Source: WJJR01 sp964440935
GTDB taxonomy: Bacteria; Zixibacteria; MSB-5A5; WJJR01
DNA: 23,443 bases
Direction of reading: 5' to 3'
Assembly: GCA_964440935.1 (NCBI GenBank)
Contig: CAYTTY010000049.1
Span: 1 to 23,443, forward strand
Each line of letters starts with the position of its first letter. Position 1 is the stretch's first letter. A program made the position numbers and the translations under genes. The notes beneath the pieces were generated by a model. The model did not search any database and was not told the origin of the DNA. It saw only the letters and a program-made list of their open reading frames with translations. This document shows, in pieces, positions 1 to 8,488 of the stretch.

Positions 1-425
1 GCCTCAACCTGAGTACAGACCCCTCACTGAACCACTCGTGAAATATCCGGGCTAGAGAGATTGGCCTCCCATGATTGTCGCGCATCGTGACAGCGCCAGC
101 CAGTGGGCCGAATACAAGGTGGCGTGCTCATTTTGGGGTCGGGACGTATTGTTTACACTGAGCGAAGCCGAAGTGAATCCGCCCTTTCACCGCTGCGGGT
201 TACGTGCCGTGGGCGTATGCCATACGCCGCTACGAGTGATGGTGTAACGCCCACCCAACTGGTCTCAACAGGCCCTTGAGCTTCGGGGAACCGGGATGTC
301 CAGTGAAATGGTTGATGACCATAAGGCCCGTCGCACCATTGTCAATTCCCCAAAAAGAGCCTGTCCGTACAATGTACAAGCAAACGGTTGCACGGCCGAG
401 GCAGCCGTGCTGCATCGAGATCAAG
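1..425. other. Intergenic region with repeat remnants
   Basis: I see no convincing gene here; the short open frames lack ribosome-binding sites and recognisable domains. Three structures are visible. Bases 149-178 carry a TTTACACTGAG...CCGAAGT motif that recurs near 7953. Bases 211-228 are one copy of the GGGCGTATGCCATACGCC palindrome. Bases 390-410 form a hairpin with a 7-bp GCACGGC/GCCGTGC stem. That hairpin lies just past the minus-strand DUF1573 stop codon but has no T-run, so it is only a weak terminator candidate. Confidence 0.6.
211..228. repeat. GGGCGTATGCCATACGCC palindrome, single copy
   Basis: The 8-bp arms GGCGTATG and CATACGCC surround one central base. The same core, followed by a CTACG-like tail, recurs in pairs at 9333-9398, 11182-11245 and 14062-14127. 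Here only one palindrome remains. Confidence 0.7.
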
Positions 426-1163
426 CTATTCAATCACAATCGGTACCGTGATACGCGTGGTGTCCTTTGCAATCAGGGCGAGCGTTACTGATGGCGCCGC
501 ACATGTTGCCGAATCAAGAAGCGTATTGCCGTAAACGACAATCTGCGAATGCGCCTGGCCAGCCAGCGTCCCTGGCACTACGACCGAATCAAGGCATGGT
601 GTGCAACACAGGTGGGCAGCGAGTTCGACTGTGTCGTCCGTAAGATTGCTCACGTCGAAACGTGCCCGGTCGAGCCGTGCGGTCACCCATCCCTCGGCCG
701 AGTCGGAACGAATGATCGGCCATTCCACCGTTTGCGGTGTGACACGATAAACACCCGTCGGCTCGTCATCAGTTACCACATATCCGCGAATCCAAAGGCG
801 CTCGTGCTCCTCCGTGGCAATCGACCTGAACAGTTTGATCCATTTGCGGACATGCCCCTGAATGATCGTCGTATTCAACGTCACGAGAATCGCTGCGCTG
901 TCGCCGGGTGCGATGGGACCGTCAAGTCGGGATGTGCTGGTGCACCAGCAGCCGACGTCGATGCGATCAATCGTCAGCGGTTCATCGCCATCATTGTGAA
1001 CCCAGAAGCGGTGGCTGACGTGGGAGCGCTGGGGGACGTAGCCAAAGTCGTAGGTCGGATTATGCAGGGATAATTCGGGAGCGGCATGAGTGTGTGCTTT
1101 GAAAACAAACAGAAGCAACACGACCATGCCCAAAACACCAAGAAAATAGACGCGATGCTGCAT
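426..1163 (-). CDS. Exported DUF1573 domain protein
   Basis: This 245-residue protein starts with a hydrophobic segment (residues about 8-21) and a polar His/Ala stretch, consistent with a signal peptide or N-terminal anchor. Residues about 30-125 match the DUF1573 family, an immunoglobulin-like beta-sandwich: a motif of the type 'YDFGYVPQ' followed by a 'HRFWVHNDGDEPLTI' strand and 'PGDSAAILVTLNT'. Two cysteine pairs (CWC near residue 73, CCTPC near 187) could form disulphides in an oxidising compartment. The C-terminal half looks like a second beta-rich module. The gene begins 26 bases after the upstream lipoprotein gene, so the two are probably co-transcribed. I see no clear Shine-Dalgarno before the ATG. 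Members of this family are common in FCB-group bacteria; their molecular role is unknown. Confidence 0.8.
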   Translation of the reverse strand: MQHRVYFLGVLGMVVLLLFVFKAHTHAAPELSLHNPTYDFGYVPQRSHVSHRFWVHNDGDEPLTIDRIDVGCWCTSTSRLDGPIAPGDSAAILVTLNTTIIQGHVRKWIKLFRSIATEEHERLWIRGYVVTDDEPTGVYRVTPQTVEWPIIRSDSAEGWVTARLDRARFDVSNLTDDTVELAAHLCCTPCLDSVVVPGTLAGQAHSQIVVYGNTLLDSATCAAPSVTLALIAKDTTRITVPIVIE

Positions 1164-1189
1164 ACAGAATATATTGGACTGCCGGCAAA

Positions 1190-2353
1190 TCAGAGTTGTC
1201 CTTCCATGTCGGTGCGAATCAGGTAGATGTCGGAACCGGATGCCGCGTTGGCATTACTGGCGCCACAAATGAAGAGCCGATCATCAACCATGATGATGTC
1301 ATTGGCAACCTCCTTAGCCGACCCCCCGTAGAACCTATCCCATACGACTGTTCCCGTGAGTGTGATTTTAGACAAAAACACGTCATCACCGTTTTGTCCA
1401 ACGGTTCCGCCTACGATGATATCCCCCTCCGGAGTCAAGACAAGCCCACCGACAAATTGGTCAGCCGACACACCGACTCGGAACTCATTACGGGAATCAC
1501 CGCTTGGCTCCAACTCCAGAATATGAACACTGCGGCTTGTACCACCGGAGACACCCGACGATCCACTGACGATGATCCGACCATCGGGGAAGATGCTCGT
1601 TGCGGATGGAAACACCGTCCAGGGACTGCCGTAAAGTGTGCTCCATACTTGATCGCCGGAGGAGTTGACCTTGAAGACGTGGAATTGAGTTATGCCTCCT
1701 GAGAAACTCCCGCTTTGGCTGGTGATGACGAAGCCGCCATCTGCTGTCGCGCTCACATCGAAGCTGGCATCGGTTTGCGACTGATCATACGACCGCGACC
1801 ATAGGATCTCTCCGTCACCATCGATTCTGATGACGTGATTATCGAAATTTGTGAGGGCTGCAATCACGGTACCCGTGATGACGAACCCGCCATCATTTGT
1901 TACCGCAATGGCCGCTGCCTCATCCCCGCCGCCTTCGTTGATCGTCTTTTCCCAAACTACGGTTCCTGATAGATCCACTCGAACGAGGTAGAAATCCTGG
2001 TCCGCCGTTCCCGCCGCCACGATGTCTCCGTTGTCGGCTACGACGACATCAAAAAAGCGTTGGCTCCCATAAGTGTCAAAGACCCTTTCCCAAAGCACGT
2101 TGCCAGAGAAATCGACCTTAATCAGTAGACCACGGGAAACGCCGGGCTCAATCTGGCGTTCTCCTGCGATCACGATCGCGTCATCGAGAGACGCCGCAAT
2201 CGCAAAAGCATTCTCGTTCTTCTCCCCACCGATCGTAATCGCAAATGTATCCTCATTGACCGGCTCGTCGCCGCCCGTCGGGTTGTCATCGCCGCAACCA
2301 ATGGTGACAAACAGCAGAACAAGGAACAGTAATGTGGGTGTAGGCATTTTCAT
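1190..2353 (-). CDS. Beta-propeller-like repeat lipoprotein
   Basis: This 387-residue protein has a type II signal peptide: Lys3, a hydrophobic core at residues 8-19 and lipobox Cys20 (TIGC), followed by an acidic/Gly tether. Residues about 40-385 contain repeats of roughly 50 residues with recurring strands of the form 'G-x-VLWERxFD', 'GDIVAAGTAD' and 'DFYLVRVDLSGTVVWEK'. This is typical of PQQ/Kelch-like propellers often annotated as delta-60 repeat proteins. The protein should sit on a membrane surface facing the periplasm or outside. GGAAAG lies 10 bases before the ATG. The gene is divergent from the S9 peptidase and is followed closely by the DUF1573 gene. A binding or scaffold role is a guess; no catalytic residues can be identified. 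Confidence 0.8.
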   Translation of the reverse strand: MKMPTPTLLFLVLLFVTIGCGDDNPTGGDEPVNEDTFAITIGGEKNENAFAIAASLDDAIVIAGERQIEPGVSRGLLIKVDFSGNVLWERVFDTYGSQRFFDVVVADNGDIVAAGTADQDFYLVRVDLSGTVVWEKTINEGGGDEAAAIAVTNDGGFVITGTVIAALTNFDNHVIRIDGDGEILWSRSYDQSQTDASFDVSATADGGFVITSQSGSFSGGITQFHVFKVNSSGDQVWSTLYGSPWTVFPSATSIFPDGRIIVSGSSGVSGGTSRSVHILELEPSGDSRNEFRVGVSADQFVGGLVLTPEGDIIVGGTVGQNGDDVFLSKITLTGTVVWDRFYGGSAKEVANDIIMVDDRLFICGASNANAASGSDIYLIRTDMEGQL

Positions 2354-2555
2354 AAGAGTACAGCTTTCCGGGTTGAATGATATCCAATCCCCTCTGGGGG
2401 GTACTAGCGAGCGGGAAGTAAGGTTTGAACTGGATTCGTATCAATTCCTGCGTTTGATTGTCATCGGATCTGTACTGTCCACACAATCAGTACGAGACTT
2501 TCATGATGATCTCAAGCGATTGCTGCCAACTAAACCTCGAATTTGGAGGACACCC

Positions 2556-4757
2556 ATGCATTGCCTGCTCATCTGTGGGGCCGTTCTCATGTCGCTAACT
2601 CTGGCGGACAACCATCCGCGCGCCTCCGATGGACCGCCGGTCGCCCCGATTCGCACCGTCACCGACCAACATTGGGGAGTATCGATCGACGATCCGTATC
2701 GCTATATGGAGGATCTGAACGATCCCGAGGTTCAGGCCTGGTTTCGGGGGCAGGCCGACCACACCGAATCGGTTTTGAGCCAGATCTCGGGACGCGAGGC
2801 GCTGCGCCAGCGCATCGAGGAACTCGATGCGGCGATTCCCTATAAGGTTTGGGGCGTCAAACGCCTTCCCGATGGGCAACTGTTTTATAACAAGCGTGCC
2901 GCTGATGAAAACCTCCACAAGTTATACCATCGGCCGTCGCTGTCGGGTGACGAGAAGCTGCTGATCGATCCGACGACAATCGAAGTTAAAGGCGGCGGGC
3001 ATGTGTCGCTCTACTTGTCCGTACCGTCGCCGTCGGGTAAGAAGCTGCTATATGGTCTGGCAGCGTCGGGATCGGAAGAGGTCACGTTGCATGTCTACGA
3101 CATGACCACCGGCGAGACTCTGCCCGATTCGATCACGCGCTTGGAACCGTACTACACGCCCCCGCAGTGGCTGCCCGATGAGTCCGGCTTTTTCTACACA
3201 CGTCTGCGTCAACTCGGGCCCGAGGACCCTGCGTCGGAAGGCTACAAACGCTCGAAGACCTTCCTGCACCGGCTGGGTACCGGCGTTGACGACGATCCGG
3301 TGGTTTTTGCGAAGGACCTGTGGCCGGGCATCGAGATGACCGAAGAGGATTTTCCGAGTCTCGTGCTGACCTCCGGCTCCGACTACGTGATCGGCAAGAC
3401 CAAACACGGTGATGCCAATCAGCTCACGCTGTACTCTGCACTGTTAGATGATCTTCTACATTCGGAAACGGTCGATTGGAAGTTGATCTGTGATGTCCCC
3501 GATTCGGTGACCGACTTTGCCGTGCATGATGATCAGGTGTATTTGATCACATCACTGGAAGCGCCGCGTTTCTGGCTGATATCGACGTCACTGGAGAATC
3601 CCGATTTTGCGAATGCCGAAGAGATCGTTCCGGCGAGCCAGATGGTCGTTCGCAACGCGACCGCTGCCGCCGACGCCCTCTATCTGAGTACGCTCAACGC
3701 CGGGATGGATCAGATCGTTCGTGTCGACTACGCCACTGGCGAAGCGCGTCAGCTTGATTTGCCCGACAACGCCCCGGCCGGACGGATCGTGAGCGCATCG
3801 CCCGATATCCCCGGCGTCTACGTGAACACATACTCGTGGATCAGCCGCGGGCAGACCTATGCCTACGATCCTGACACCGACAGCTTCACCAACACCGATC
3901 TCAATCCGCCCGGCGAATACGACAACGTTCCCGGGCTGGAAGCGGTGGAGGTATTGGTGCCGAGCCACGATGGTGTCGAGGTGCCGCTGTCGATCATCCA
4001 TCACAAGGACATGAAACGTGACGGTTCGAATCCGACGGTTCTCTCCGGATATGGGTCGTATGGCATCAGTCTTCGCCCGTCATTCGACCCGACTCATCTC
4101 GCCTGGTTGGAGCGTGGTGGTGTTTTGGCCGTTGCGCATGTTCGCGGCGGTGGAGAGTACGGTCAGGATTGGCATCTGGCCGGCCAGAAGCTGAACAAAC
4201 CGAACACCTGGAAAGACTTTATCGCCTGTGCGGAGTATCTAATCGATGAAGGTTACACCTCTACCAACAAGCTTGCCGGACGCGGCGGCAGCGCTGGCGG
4301 CATTCTCATCGGCCGCGCCATCACCGAACGCCCGGACTTGTTCGGTGCGGCACAGATCGCGGTCGGTTCGCTCGACATGATCCGCATGGAAACGACGACC
4401 AACGGCGTGCCGAACATCCAGGAATTCGGGACAGTTACCAAGGAAGACGAGTTCCGTGCGCTCCTTAAGATGAGTTCCTATCACCATGTCGAAGACGGCA
4501 CCGCCTACCCGGCGACGATCCTCACCCACGGCATCAATGACCCCCGGGTGGAGCCATGGATGTCGGCCAAAATGTGCGCCCGTCTGCAAGCCGCCAACAC
4601 CGGCGACAATCCGATCCTCTTCCGTGTCGAATACCACGCCGGCCACGGGGTGGGCTCCACTAAGACTCAACAGAACAACCAGCAGGCCGATGTGTATTCG
4701 TTCTTCCTGTGGCAGTTTGGCGAAGACGGATTCGCATCGAAAGTCAAAACGAACTAA
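2556..4757 (+). CDS. S9 family prolyl oligopeptidase, exported
   Basis: The start is set at the ATG preceded by TTTGGAGGA five bases upstream; the open frame continues 161 codons further upstream over the divergent lipoprotein gene, which is not credible. The 733-residue product begins with a short hydrophobic signal peptide (residues about 3-16). Next come the POP N-terminal hallmark 'DDPYRYMEDL', a seven-bladed propeller region to about residue 440, and a C-terminal alpha/beta hydrolase. The catalytic triad can be placed: Ser579 in GRGGSAGG, Asp662 in HGINDPRV and His697 in YHAGHG. The nucleophile motif reads GGSAGG, as in oligopeptidase B, whereas prolyl oligopeptidases usually have GGSNGG. 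The His region and N-terminus are POP-like. Expected role: cleavage of short peptides, probably after proline, in the periplasm. The GH15 gene follows after 19 bases. Confidence 0.93.
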   Translation: MHCLLICGAVLMSLTLADNHPRASDGPPVAPIRTVTDQHWGVSIDDPYRYMEDLNDPEVQAWFRGQADHTESVLSQISGREALRQRIEELDAAIPYKVWGVKRLPDGQLFYNKRAADENLHKLYHRPSLSGDEKLLIDPTTIEVKGGGHVSLYLSVPSPSGKKLLYGLAASGSEEVTLHVYDMTTGETLPDSITRLEPYYTPPQWLPDESGFFYTRLRQLGPEDPASEGYKRSKTFLHRLGTGVDDDPVVFAKDLWPGIEMTEEDFPSLVLTSGSDYVIGKTKHGDANQLTLYSALLDDLLHSETVDWKLICDVPDSVTDFAVHDDQVYLITSLEAPRFWLISTSLENPDFANAEEIVPASQMVVRNATAAADALYLSTLNAGMDQIVRVDYATGEARQLDLPDNAPAGRIVSASPDIPGVYVNTYSWISRGQTYAYDPDTDSFTNTDLNPPGEYDNVPGLEAVEVLVPSHDGVEVPLSIIHHKDMKRDGSNPTVLSGYGSYGISLRPSFDPTHLAWLERGGVLAVAHVRGGGEYGQDWHLAGQKLNKPNTWKDFIACAEYLIDEGYTSTNKLAGRGGSAGGILIGRAITERPDLFGAAQIAVGSLDMIRMETTTNGVPNIQEFGTVTKEDEFRALLKMSSYHHVEDGTAYPATILTHGINDPRVEPWMSAKMCARLQAANTGDNPILFRVEYHAGHGVGSTKTQQNNQQADVYSFFLWQFGEDGFASKVKTN

Positions 4758-4776
4758 ACGCATTTGTAAGGGGTTT

Positions 4777-6615
4777 ATGAGTTACTTACCGATTGAAGAT
4801 TACGCCATTATCGGCGACATGCATACGGCGGCGCTGATTGGCACCAACGGTTCAATCGATTGGCTGTGCCTGCCGCATTTTGATTCGCCCAGTGTGTTTG
4901 CGGCGATTCTGGATGACAAGAAGGGTGGTTCATTTCGCATCTACCCCGACGCGGAGGAAGTCACCGAGAAGCATCTCTATTGGCCCGACACCAATGTGTT
5001 GGTCACACGCTTTCTCACCGATCACGGCGCGGCCGAACTGATCGATTTCATGCCGGTGGGAGAGGCACGACGGCGCACCGACCAACGCGAGATCATCCGG
5101 CGGGTGACCGCAGTGCGCGGTGAGATTACGTTTTGTATGGAATGCCGTCCGGCATTTGATTATGCCCGCGCGTCACACGAGGTCACACTGGTCGATGGCG
5201 GTGCCTGTTTTCACAGCGACAACTCGGCGCTATCGTTGGCAACCGATATTCCCCTGAAGCGTCGGGACGATGCTGTGACCGCCGAATTCAGTCTGCAGGA
5301 GGGCGAGTGTGCGGTCTTCATATTGCGGCACGGCCAACACATGTCCGGATGCGGGCCACGGATATCGAAGGAGGACGCCGAGACGTCGTTTCGGCAGACG
5401 ATCGACTACTGGCAACGATGGCTGTCGCAATGCCAGTACGAAGGCCGCTGGCGCGAAATGGTTCGGCGCTCGGCGCTCGCACTCAAACTGCTGACGTTCG
5501 AACCGACCGGGGCGATCATTGCATCGCCCACGGCGAGTCTGCCCGAAGAAATCGGCGGTGTGCGCAATTGGGACTATCGGTTCACGTGGATTCGCGATGC
5601 GGCGTTTACGATGTATGCGTTGCTGCGTCTTGGTTTCACCCAGGAGGCGGGAGCGTATATTGATTTTCTGCAGTCGGTCTGCAAACGTCCCGGCGCCAAG
5701 GGCCCGTTGCAGTTAATGTATGGTATCGACGGTCGCCGTGATCTCGCGGAAGAGACCTTGACGCATTTGTCGGGGTACTGCGATTCAAAGCCGGTGCGCA
5801 TCGGCAACGGTGCCTTTGATCAACTACAGCTCGACATCTACGGTGAGTTGATCGACTCGATCTATCTCTACAACAAGTACGGTGCACCGATCGACTACGA
5901 CACCTGGAGTTGGGTGACGACGTTTGCCGAGTGGGTGATCGACAATTGGCAACGCGAAGACGAGAGCATCTGGGAAGTGCGCGGCGGACGCAGCCATTTC
6001 GTGTACTCGAAGCTGATGTGTTGGGTGGCGTTGGACCGCACCATACGCCTCGCCGAGAAACGGTCATTGCCCGGTGATGTCGAACGCTGGACCAAGGTGC
6101 GCGATGCCATCTACGCCGAGATCATGGAGAAGGGCTGGAACGAAGAGCGTCAGGCGTTTGTGCAGAGCTACGGCAGCAATCATCTCGATGCGGCCAACCT
6201 GACGATGCCGTTGGTGCTGTTCTCCTCGCCGGTTGATCGGCGGTTGTTAAAGACACTCGACGCGACCATGAAATCGCCCCAAGACGGCGGCTTGCTTGCC
6301 AATCATTTGGTGTTCCGGTATGACACCACACAATCGCCCGATGGCCTCGCCGGCCACGAGGGCACCTTCAACATCTGCACCTTCTGGTTGGTGGAAGCGT
6401 TGACACGTGCCGGTCAATATCATCCCGAATACCTGTCTCGGGCCCGGCTGATCTTCGAGCGCATGCTCGGTTTCTCCAATCCGGTCGGCCTCTTCGCCGA
6501 GGAAACCGGCTGGCGCGGCGAAGCCCTCGGCAACTTCCCCCAAGCCTTCACCCACCTGTCACTCATCAGTGCCGCCTTCAGTCTGGACCGGGCGCTGGAT
6601 GCGCGGAAACGGTGA
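4777..6615 (+). CDS. GH15 family glucoamylase/trehalase-like glycoside hydrolase
   Basis: This 612-residue cytoplasmic protein has the usual length for bacterial two-domain GH15 enzymes. The N-terminal beta-sandwich opens with 'YLPIEDYAIIGDMHTAALIG' and contains 'GSIDWLCLPHFDSPSVF'. The (alpha/alpha)6 barrel carries NWDYRFTWIRDA (residues 264-275) and a Glu pair at 325-326 before 'THLSGY' with 'PVRIGNGAFDQLQLDIYG' downstream. A late EGTF motif (Glu528) is followed by 'CTFWLVEALTRAG'. In this family a Glu before HLxGY and the Glu of EGTF are the usual acid/base pair. Substrate (trehalose, maltooligosaccharides or dextran) cannot be decided from sequence. The start is chosen at the ATG with AAGGGG three bases upstream; the longer open frame runs into the peptidase gene. 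The 19-base gap suggests co-transcription with that gene. Confidence 0.92.
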   Translation: MSYLPIEDYAIIGDMHTAALIGTNGSIDWLCLPHFDSPSVFAAILDDKKGGSFRIYPDAEEVTEKHLYWPDTNVLVTRFLTDHGAAELIDFMPVGEARRRTDQREIIRRVTAVRGEITFCMECRPAFDYARASHEVTLVDGGACFHSDNSALSLATDIPLKRRDDAVTAEFSLQEGECAVFILRHGQHMSGCGPRISKEDAETSFRQTIDYWQRWLSQCQYEGRWREMVRRSALALKLLTFEPTGAIIASPTASLPEEIGGVRNWDYRFTWIRDAAFTMYALLRLGFTQEAGAYIDFLQSVCKRPGAKGPLQLMYGIDGRRDLAEETLTHLSGYCDSKPVRIGNGAFDQLQLDIYGELIDSIYLYNKYGAPIDYDTWSWVTTFAEWVIDNWQREDESIWEVRGGRSHFVYSKLMCWVALDRTIRLAEKRSLPGDVERWTKVRDAIYAEIMEKGWNEERQAFVQSYGSNHLDAANLTMPLVLFSSPVDRRLLKTLDATMKSPQDGGLLANHLVFRYDTTQSPDGLAGHEGTFNICTFWLVEALTRAGQYHPEYLSRARLIFERMLGFSNPVGLFAEETGWRGEALGNFPQAFTHLSLISAAFSLDRALDARKR

Positions 6616-6647
6616 GTGGGTTGGCGTGGCGTTGTGGGTATCAAAAG

Positions 6648-6719
6648 TAGCGCTACGGGGATTCGAACCCCGGTTTGATGGCTGAGAACCACCCGTCCTA
6701 ACCCCTAGACGATAGCGCC
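6648..6719 (-). tRNA. tRNA-Glu (anticodon CUC)
   Basis: Read on the minus strand, this is a complete 72-nt cloverleaf. The acceptor is GGCGCTA/TAGCGCT with a G1-U72 wobble and discriminator A73. The D arm is GTC...GAC containing TCTAGGGGTTAGG. The anticodon stem GGTGG/CCATC encloses loop TTCTCAG, giving anticodon CUC. The T arm is CGGGG-TTCGAAT-CCCCG. The 3' CCA is not encoded. The gene is convergent with the GH15 gene. Identity rests on the anticodon and on overall similarity to bacterial tRNA-Glu. Confidence 0.95.
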
Positions 6720-6900
6720 ACTGGTGCCGTGCTTGCGCACGTCTCAGATCGGCGAATTAAACTGCCCGGACCGCCATCGTCAAGCGGTTTCGGACGGTAA
6801 GCTGTTGTCAGATATAGCGCAAACGGGACTCAACTTCCCAAGCGGTTGGCCGACAACAGTAATAGAATTTCCGAGTGTATGCCAGTACTGGGGTATGTGG

Positions 6901-6932
6901 AACGCCCCGGTCCCGCCGGGGACCGGGGCGTT
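6901..6932. repeat. Perfect 14-bp stem hairpin
   Basis: AACGCCCCGGTCCC pairs perfectly with GGGACCGGGGCGTT across a 4-base loop. On the plus strand it is followed by TTTGG, a weak T-run. It lies in the gap between the tRNA and the ABC permease and could end minus-strand transcription from the exporter operon, although no U-tract follows on that strand. I see no gene in this roughly 300-base gap. Confidence 0.55.
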
Positions 6933-6982
6933 TGGTCTGCCCGGTTATCGAAAATTGTCCGTCTGCCTCGGCCAGAAGGAAC

Positions 6983-7005
6983 AGTGCGGGCGAGGCGCCC
7001 GCACT
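6983..7005 (-). terminator. Candidate terminator or repeat hairpin after the ABC operon
   Basis: AGTGCGGGCG pairs with CGCCCGCACT across a 3-base loop, ending 12 bases past the permease stop codon. The position fits a transcription terminator for the exporter operon. The U-tract is poor (GTTCCTTCT), so it may act with the hairpin at 6901 or simply be a GC-rich repeat. Confidence 0.4.
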
Positions 7006-7017
7006 ACATCCCGATTA

Positions 7018-7878
7018 TTAATGGTCCGTTTTCAAATCCAGTTTGCCGGTTGAGAGTGCCAGCCACTCAGCGCTCTTGAGAGCGACCGCAGCGACGGTGA
7101 CCGTCAGCGCCGTCACCCACACAAGCCGCCACAGCATGGCCGCATTGCTCATCGCGGACAACGACTCAATGAACGGCTGATGCAACAGCGCACGACGCAG
7201 CACCTCGAGCCAATAGGTCAACGGTTGCGCGCGCGCGATCGCGGCTACCCATCCGGGCAGAATGTCGATCGAAAAGACCGCGCCGCTGAGCAGGAACATC
7301 AAACCCGATGCCCCCTCGGCGATGCCGAAACCGTGCTGCGCTGTGACCATGGTCACCGCTGCCAGCATGATACCGATCGCCATCATCCCGGCAATGCCGC
7401 AAATCATCGCGACAACGATATACGGGATGTCGACCCAAGTCGCACTGTACGAGATTCCGAACGCCACATATCCGACCAGCAACGTCAACGCCACCGCCGC
7501 CGTGGTCGCGAACACTTTCGCCAAACCGCGTCCGACGAGATACGTTCCCATCCCCAGCGGAGCGAGATAGATGTAACGGATCATCTCGTAGTGTTCACGA
7601 TCTTCGAAAATGGTCTGGCCGACTCCGGTCATCGCCTGAATGACCAAAATGAAGAACGCATTGCCGACATAGAGCTGCGCAAAGGCGATGTCCGACGCCG
7701 GTTGGCCGGTGACCACTTTGAACATGAAGACGATGATCAACGCGCCGAACAGCGGACGTACGACTTGGTACGTCAGAAAGAGCGTCGGGTCGGTCCAGTT
7801 CGACTCGATCGCCCAGCCCAACCGTCCCGCGGTCAGCATCCCGTGCAGGGCTGATTGTAGTCGTTTGATCCAACTCAT
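7018..7878 (-). CDS. ABC-2 type transporter permease
   Basis: This 286-residue integral membrane protein has six predicted segments. The first follows 'TDPTLFLTYQVVRPLFGALIIVFMF' wording and the others lie at about residues 60-80, 108-130, 137-165, 172-195 and 250-272. The pattern, including a 'GxSGLMFLLSGAVFSIDILPGW' segment near residue 185 and a proline before the last loop, matches ABC-2 (DrrB/NatB-like) permeases. The ATG at 7878 is preferred because GAGAG lies seven bases upstream; a GTG directly before it is the alternative. It is the last gene of the minus-strand exporter operon and probably pairs with the permease at 8489-9307 and the ATPase at 9652-10692. The substrate is unknown. 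Confidence 0.88.
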   Translation of the reverse strand: MSWIKRLQSALHGMLTAGRLGWAIESNWTDPTLFLTYQVVRPLFGALIIVFMFKVVTGQPASDIAFAQLYVGNAFFILVIQAMTGVGQTIFEDREHYEMIRYIYLAPLGMGTYLVGRGLAKVFATTAAVALTLLVGYVAFGISYSATWVDIPYIVVAMICGIAGMMAIGIMLAAVTMVTAQHGFGIAEGASGLMFLLSGAVFSIDILPGWVAAIARAQPLTYWLEVLRRALLHQPFIESLSAMSNAAMLWRLVWVTALTVTVAAVALKSAEWLALSTGKLDLKTDH

Positions 7879-7897
7879 CACAATCTCTCAGTTTAGA

Positions 7898-7925
7898 TGG
7901 TGTCACCCGAGGGCGGGTGACACCA
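7898..7925. repeat. AGGG-loop hairpin repeat
   Basis: TGGTGTCACCCG and CGGGTGACACCA form a perfect 12-bp stem around an AGGG loop, 17 bases upstream of a permease gene. Related hairpins occur at 15238-15266 (inverted) and 15287-15306. Confidence 0.65.
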
Positions 7926-7940
7926 CGTTCTGCCGACGTC

Positions 7941-8007
7941 GCACGGGCATCTCGTTTACACTGAGTAAACCGAAGTACCCGTGCGGCATGGCCGAGAACG
8001 GCCATGC
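7941..8007. repeat. Nested palindromes between ABC genes
   Basis: GCACGGG (7941-7947) pairs with CCCGTGC (7978-7984) and encloses GTTTAC (7954-7959) pairing with GTAAAC (7965-7970). An adjacent perfect 9-bp hairpin GCATGGCCG-AGAA-CGGCCATGC lies at 7986-8007. The inner part resembles bases 149-178, so this is a dispersed repeat. It lies inside the exporter operon, between the small ORF and the last permease. Confidence 0.6.
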
Positions 8008-8020
8008 TACGATCATGACA

Positions 8021-8467
8021 TCAGTTGCAACCCGAACACCATTCGCTGCGCAAGGGAATGCGCTCATCACCGTCAGTGATCAATTCGACCGCCGATGCTT
8101 CCGCGGTCACGGTGGATGCCAGCATCGGACAATCGAACTGCATGATCGTGATTAAGTCCTTCACCCAACCGGAGCCGGCTACGGCGTGACGGCGCGGATG
8201 CGGTTCGGGCAGGTTCAGTTCGATGACCGGCATGATTTCAAACCAGGCACCAAACATGACCACGGTGCACCATGAGTGATGTGCCTCGGTGAACACCGAC
8301 GGGGCACACCGCACCAATCGCGTCGACATCTCCGCCTGCGTGACTTCACGCAAGCAGATTGTGTCGACGTCCACACGGCGCAACGTTCGTGGGTTCACGT
8401 TCAACATATCACTCACCCCCTCGTCGAGGAGGACAATCTTCTCGTATCGTCTCTCTGGCGAATTCAC
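8021..8467 (-). CDS. Unrecognised small protein inside the ABC operon
   Basis: I do not recognise this 148-residue product. It starts at a GTG with AGAGG four bases upstream and 21 bases after the upstream permease stop codon, which supports translation as part of the exporter operon. The sequence is mixed alpha/beta in character, with no signal peptide and no clear membrane segment. It has a His-His-Ser-Trp-Cys stretch near residue 63, an Asp-Cys-Pro near 111 and a C-terminal 'EWCSGCN' whose CxxC could bind metal or form a disulphide. A 139-base gap with repeats separates it from the following permease. It could be an accessory or substrate-related protein of the exporter. A spurious frame cannot be excluded. 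Confidence 0.55.
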   Translation of the reverse strand: MNSPERRYEKIVLLDEGVSDMLNVNPRTLRRVDVDTICLREVTQAEMSTRLVRCAPSVFTEAHHSWCTVVMFGAWFEIMPVIELNLPEPHPRRHAVAGSGWVKDLITIMQFDCPMLASTVTAEASAVELITDGDERIPLRSEWCSGCN

Positions 8468-8488
8468 AGATCCTCTCGGGTTGTGCGC

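Noticed and set aside
2073..2555. 161-codon upstream extension of the S9 peptidase frame
   Set aside because: It overlaps the divergent lipoprotein gene, has no domain match, and a strong ribosome site plus signal peptide mark 2556 as the start.
4486..4776. 97-codon upstream extension of the GH15 frame
   Set aside because: It lies in another frame of the catalytic domain of the peptidase; the GH15 N-terminal motif starts right at 4777.
6724..7053. 109-residue ORF between the tRNA and the permease
   Set aside because: It runs across two GC-rich hairpins, has no ribosome site and no recognisable domain.
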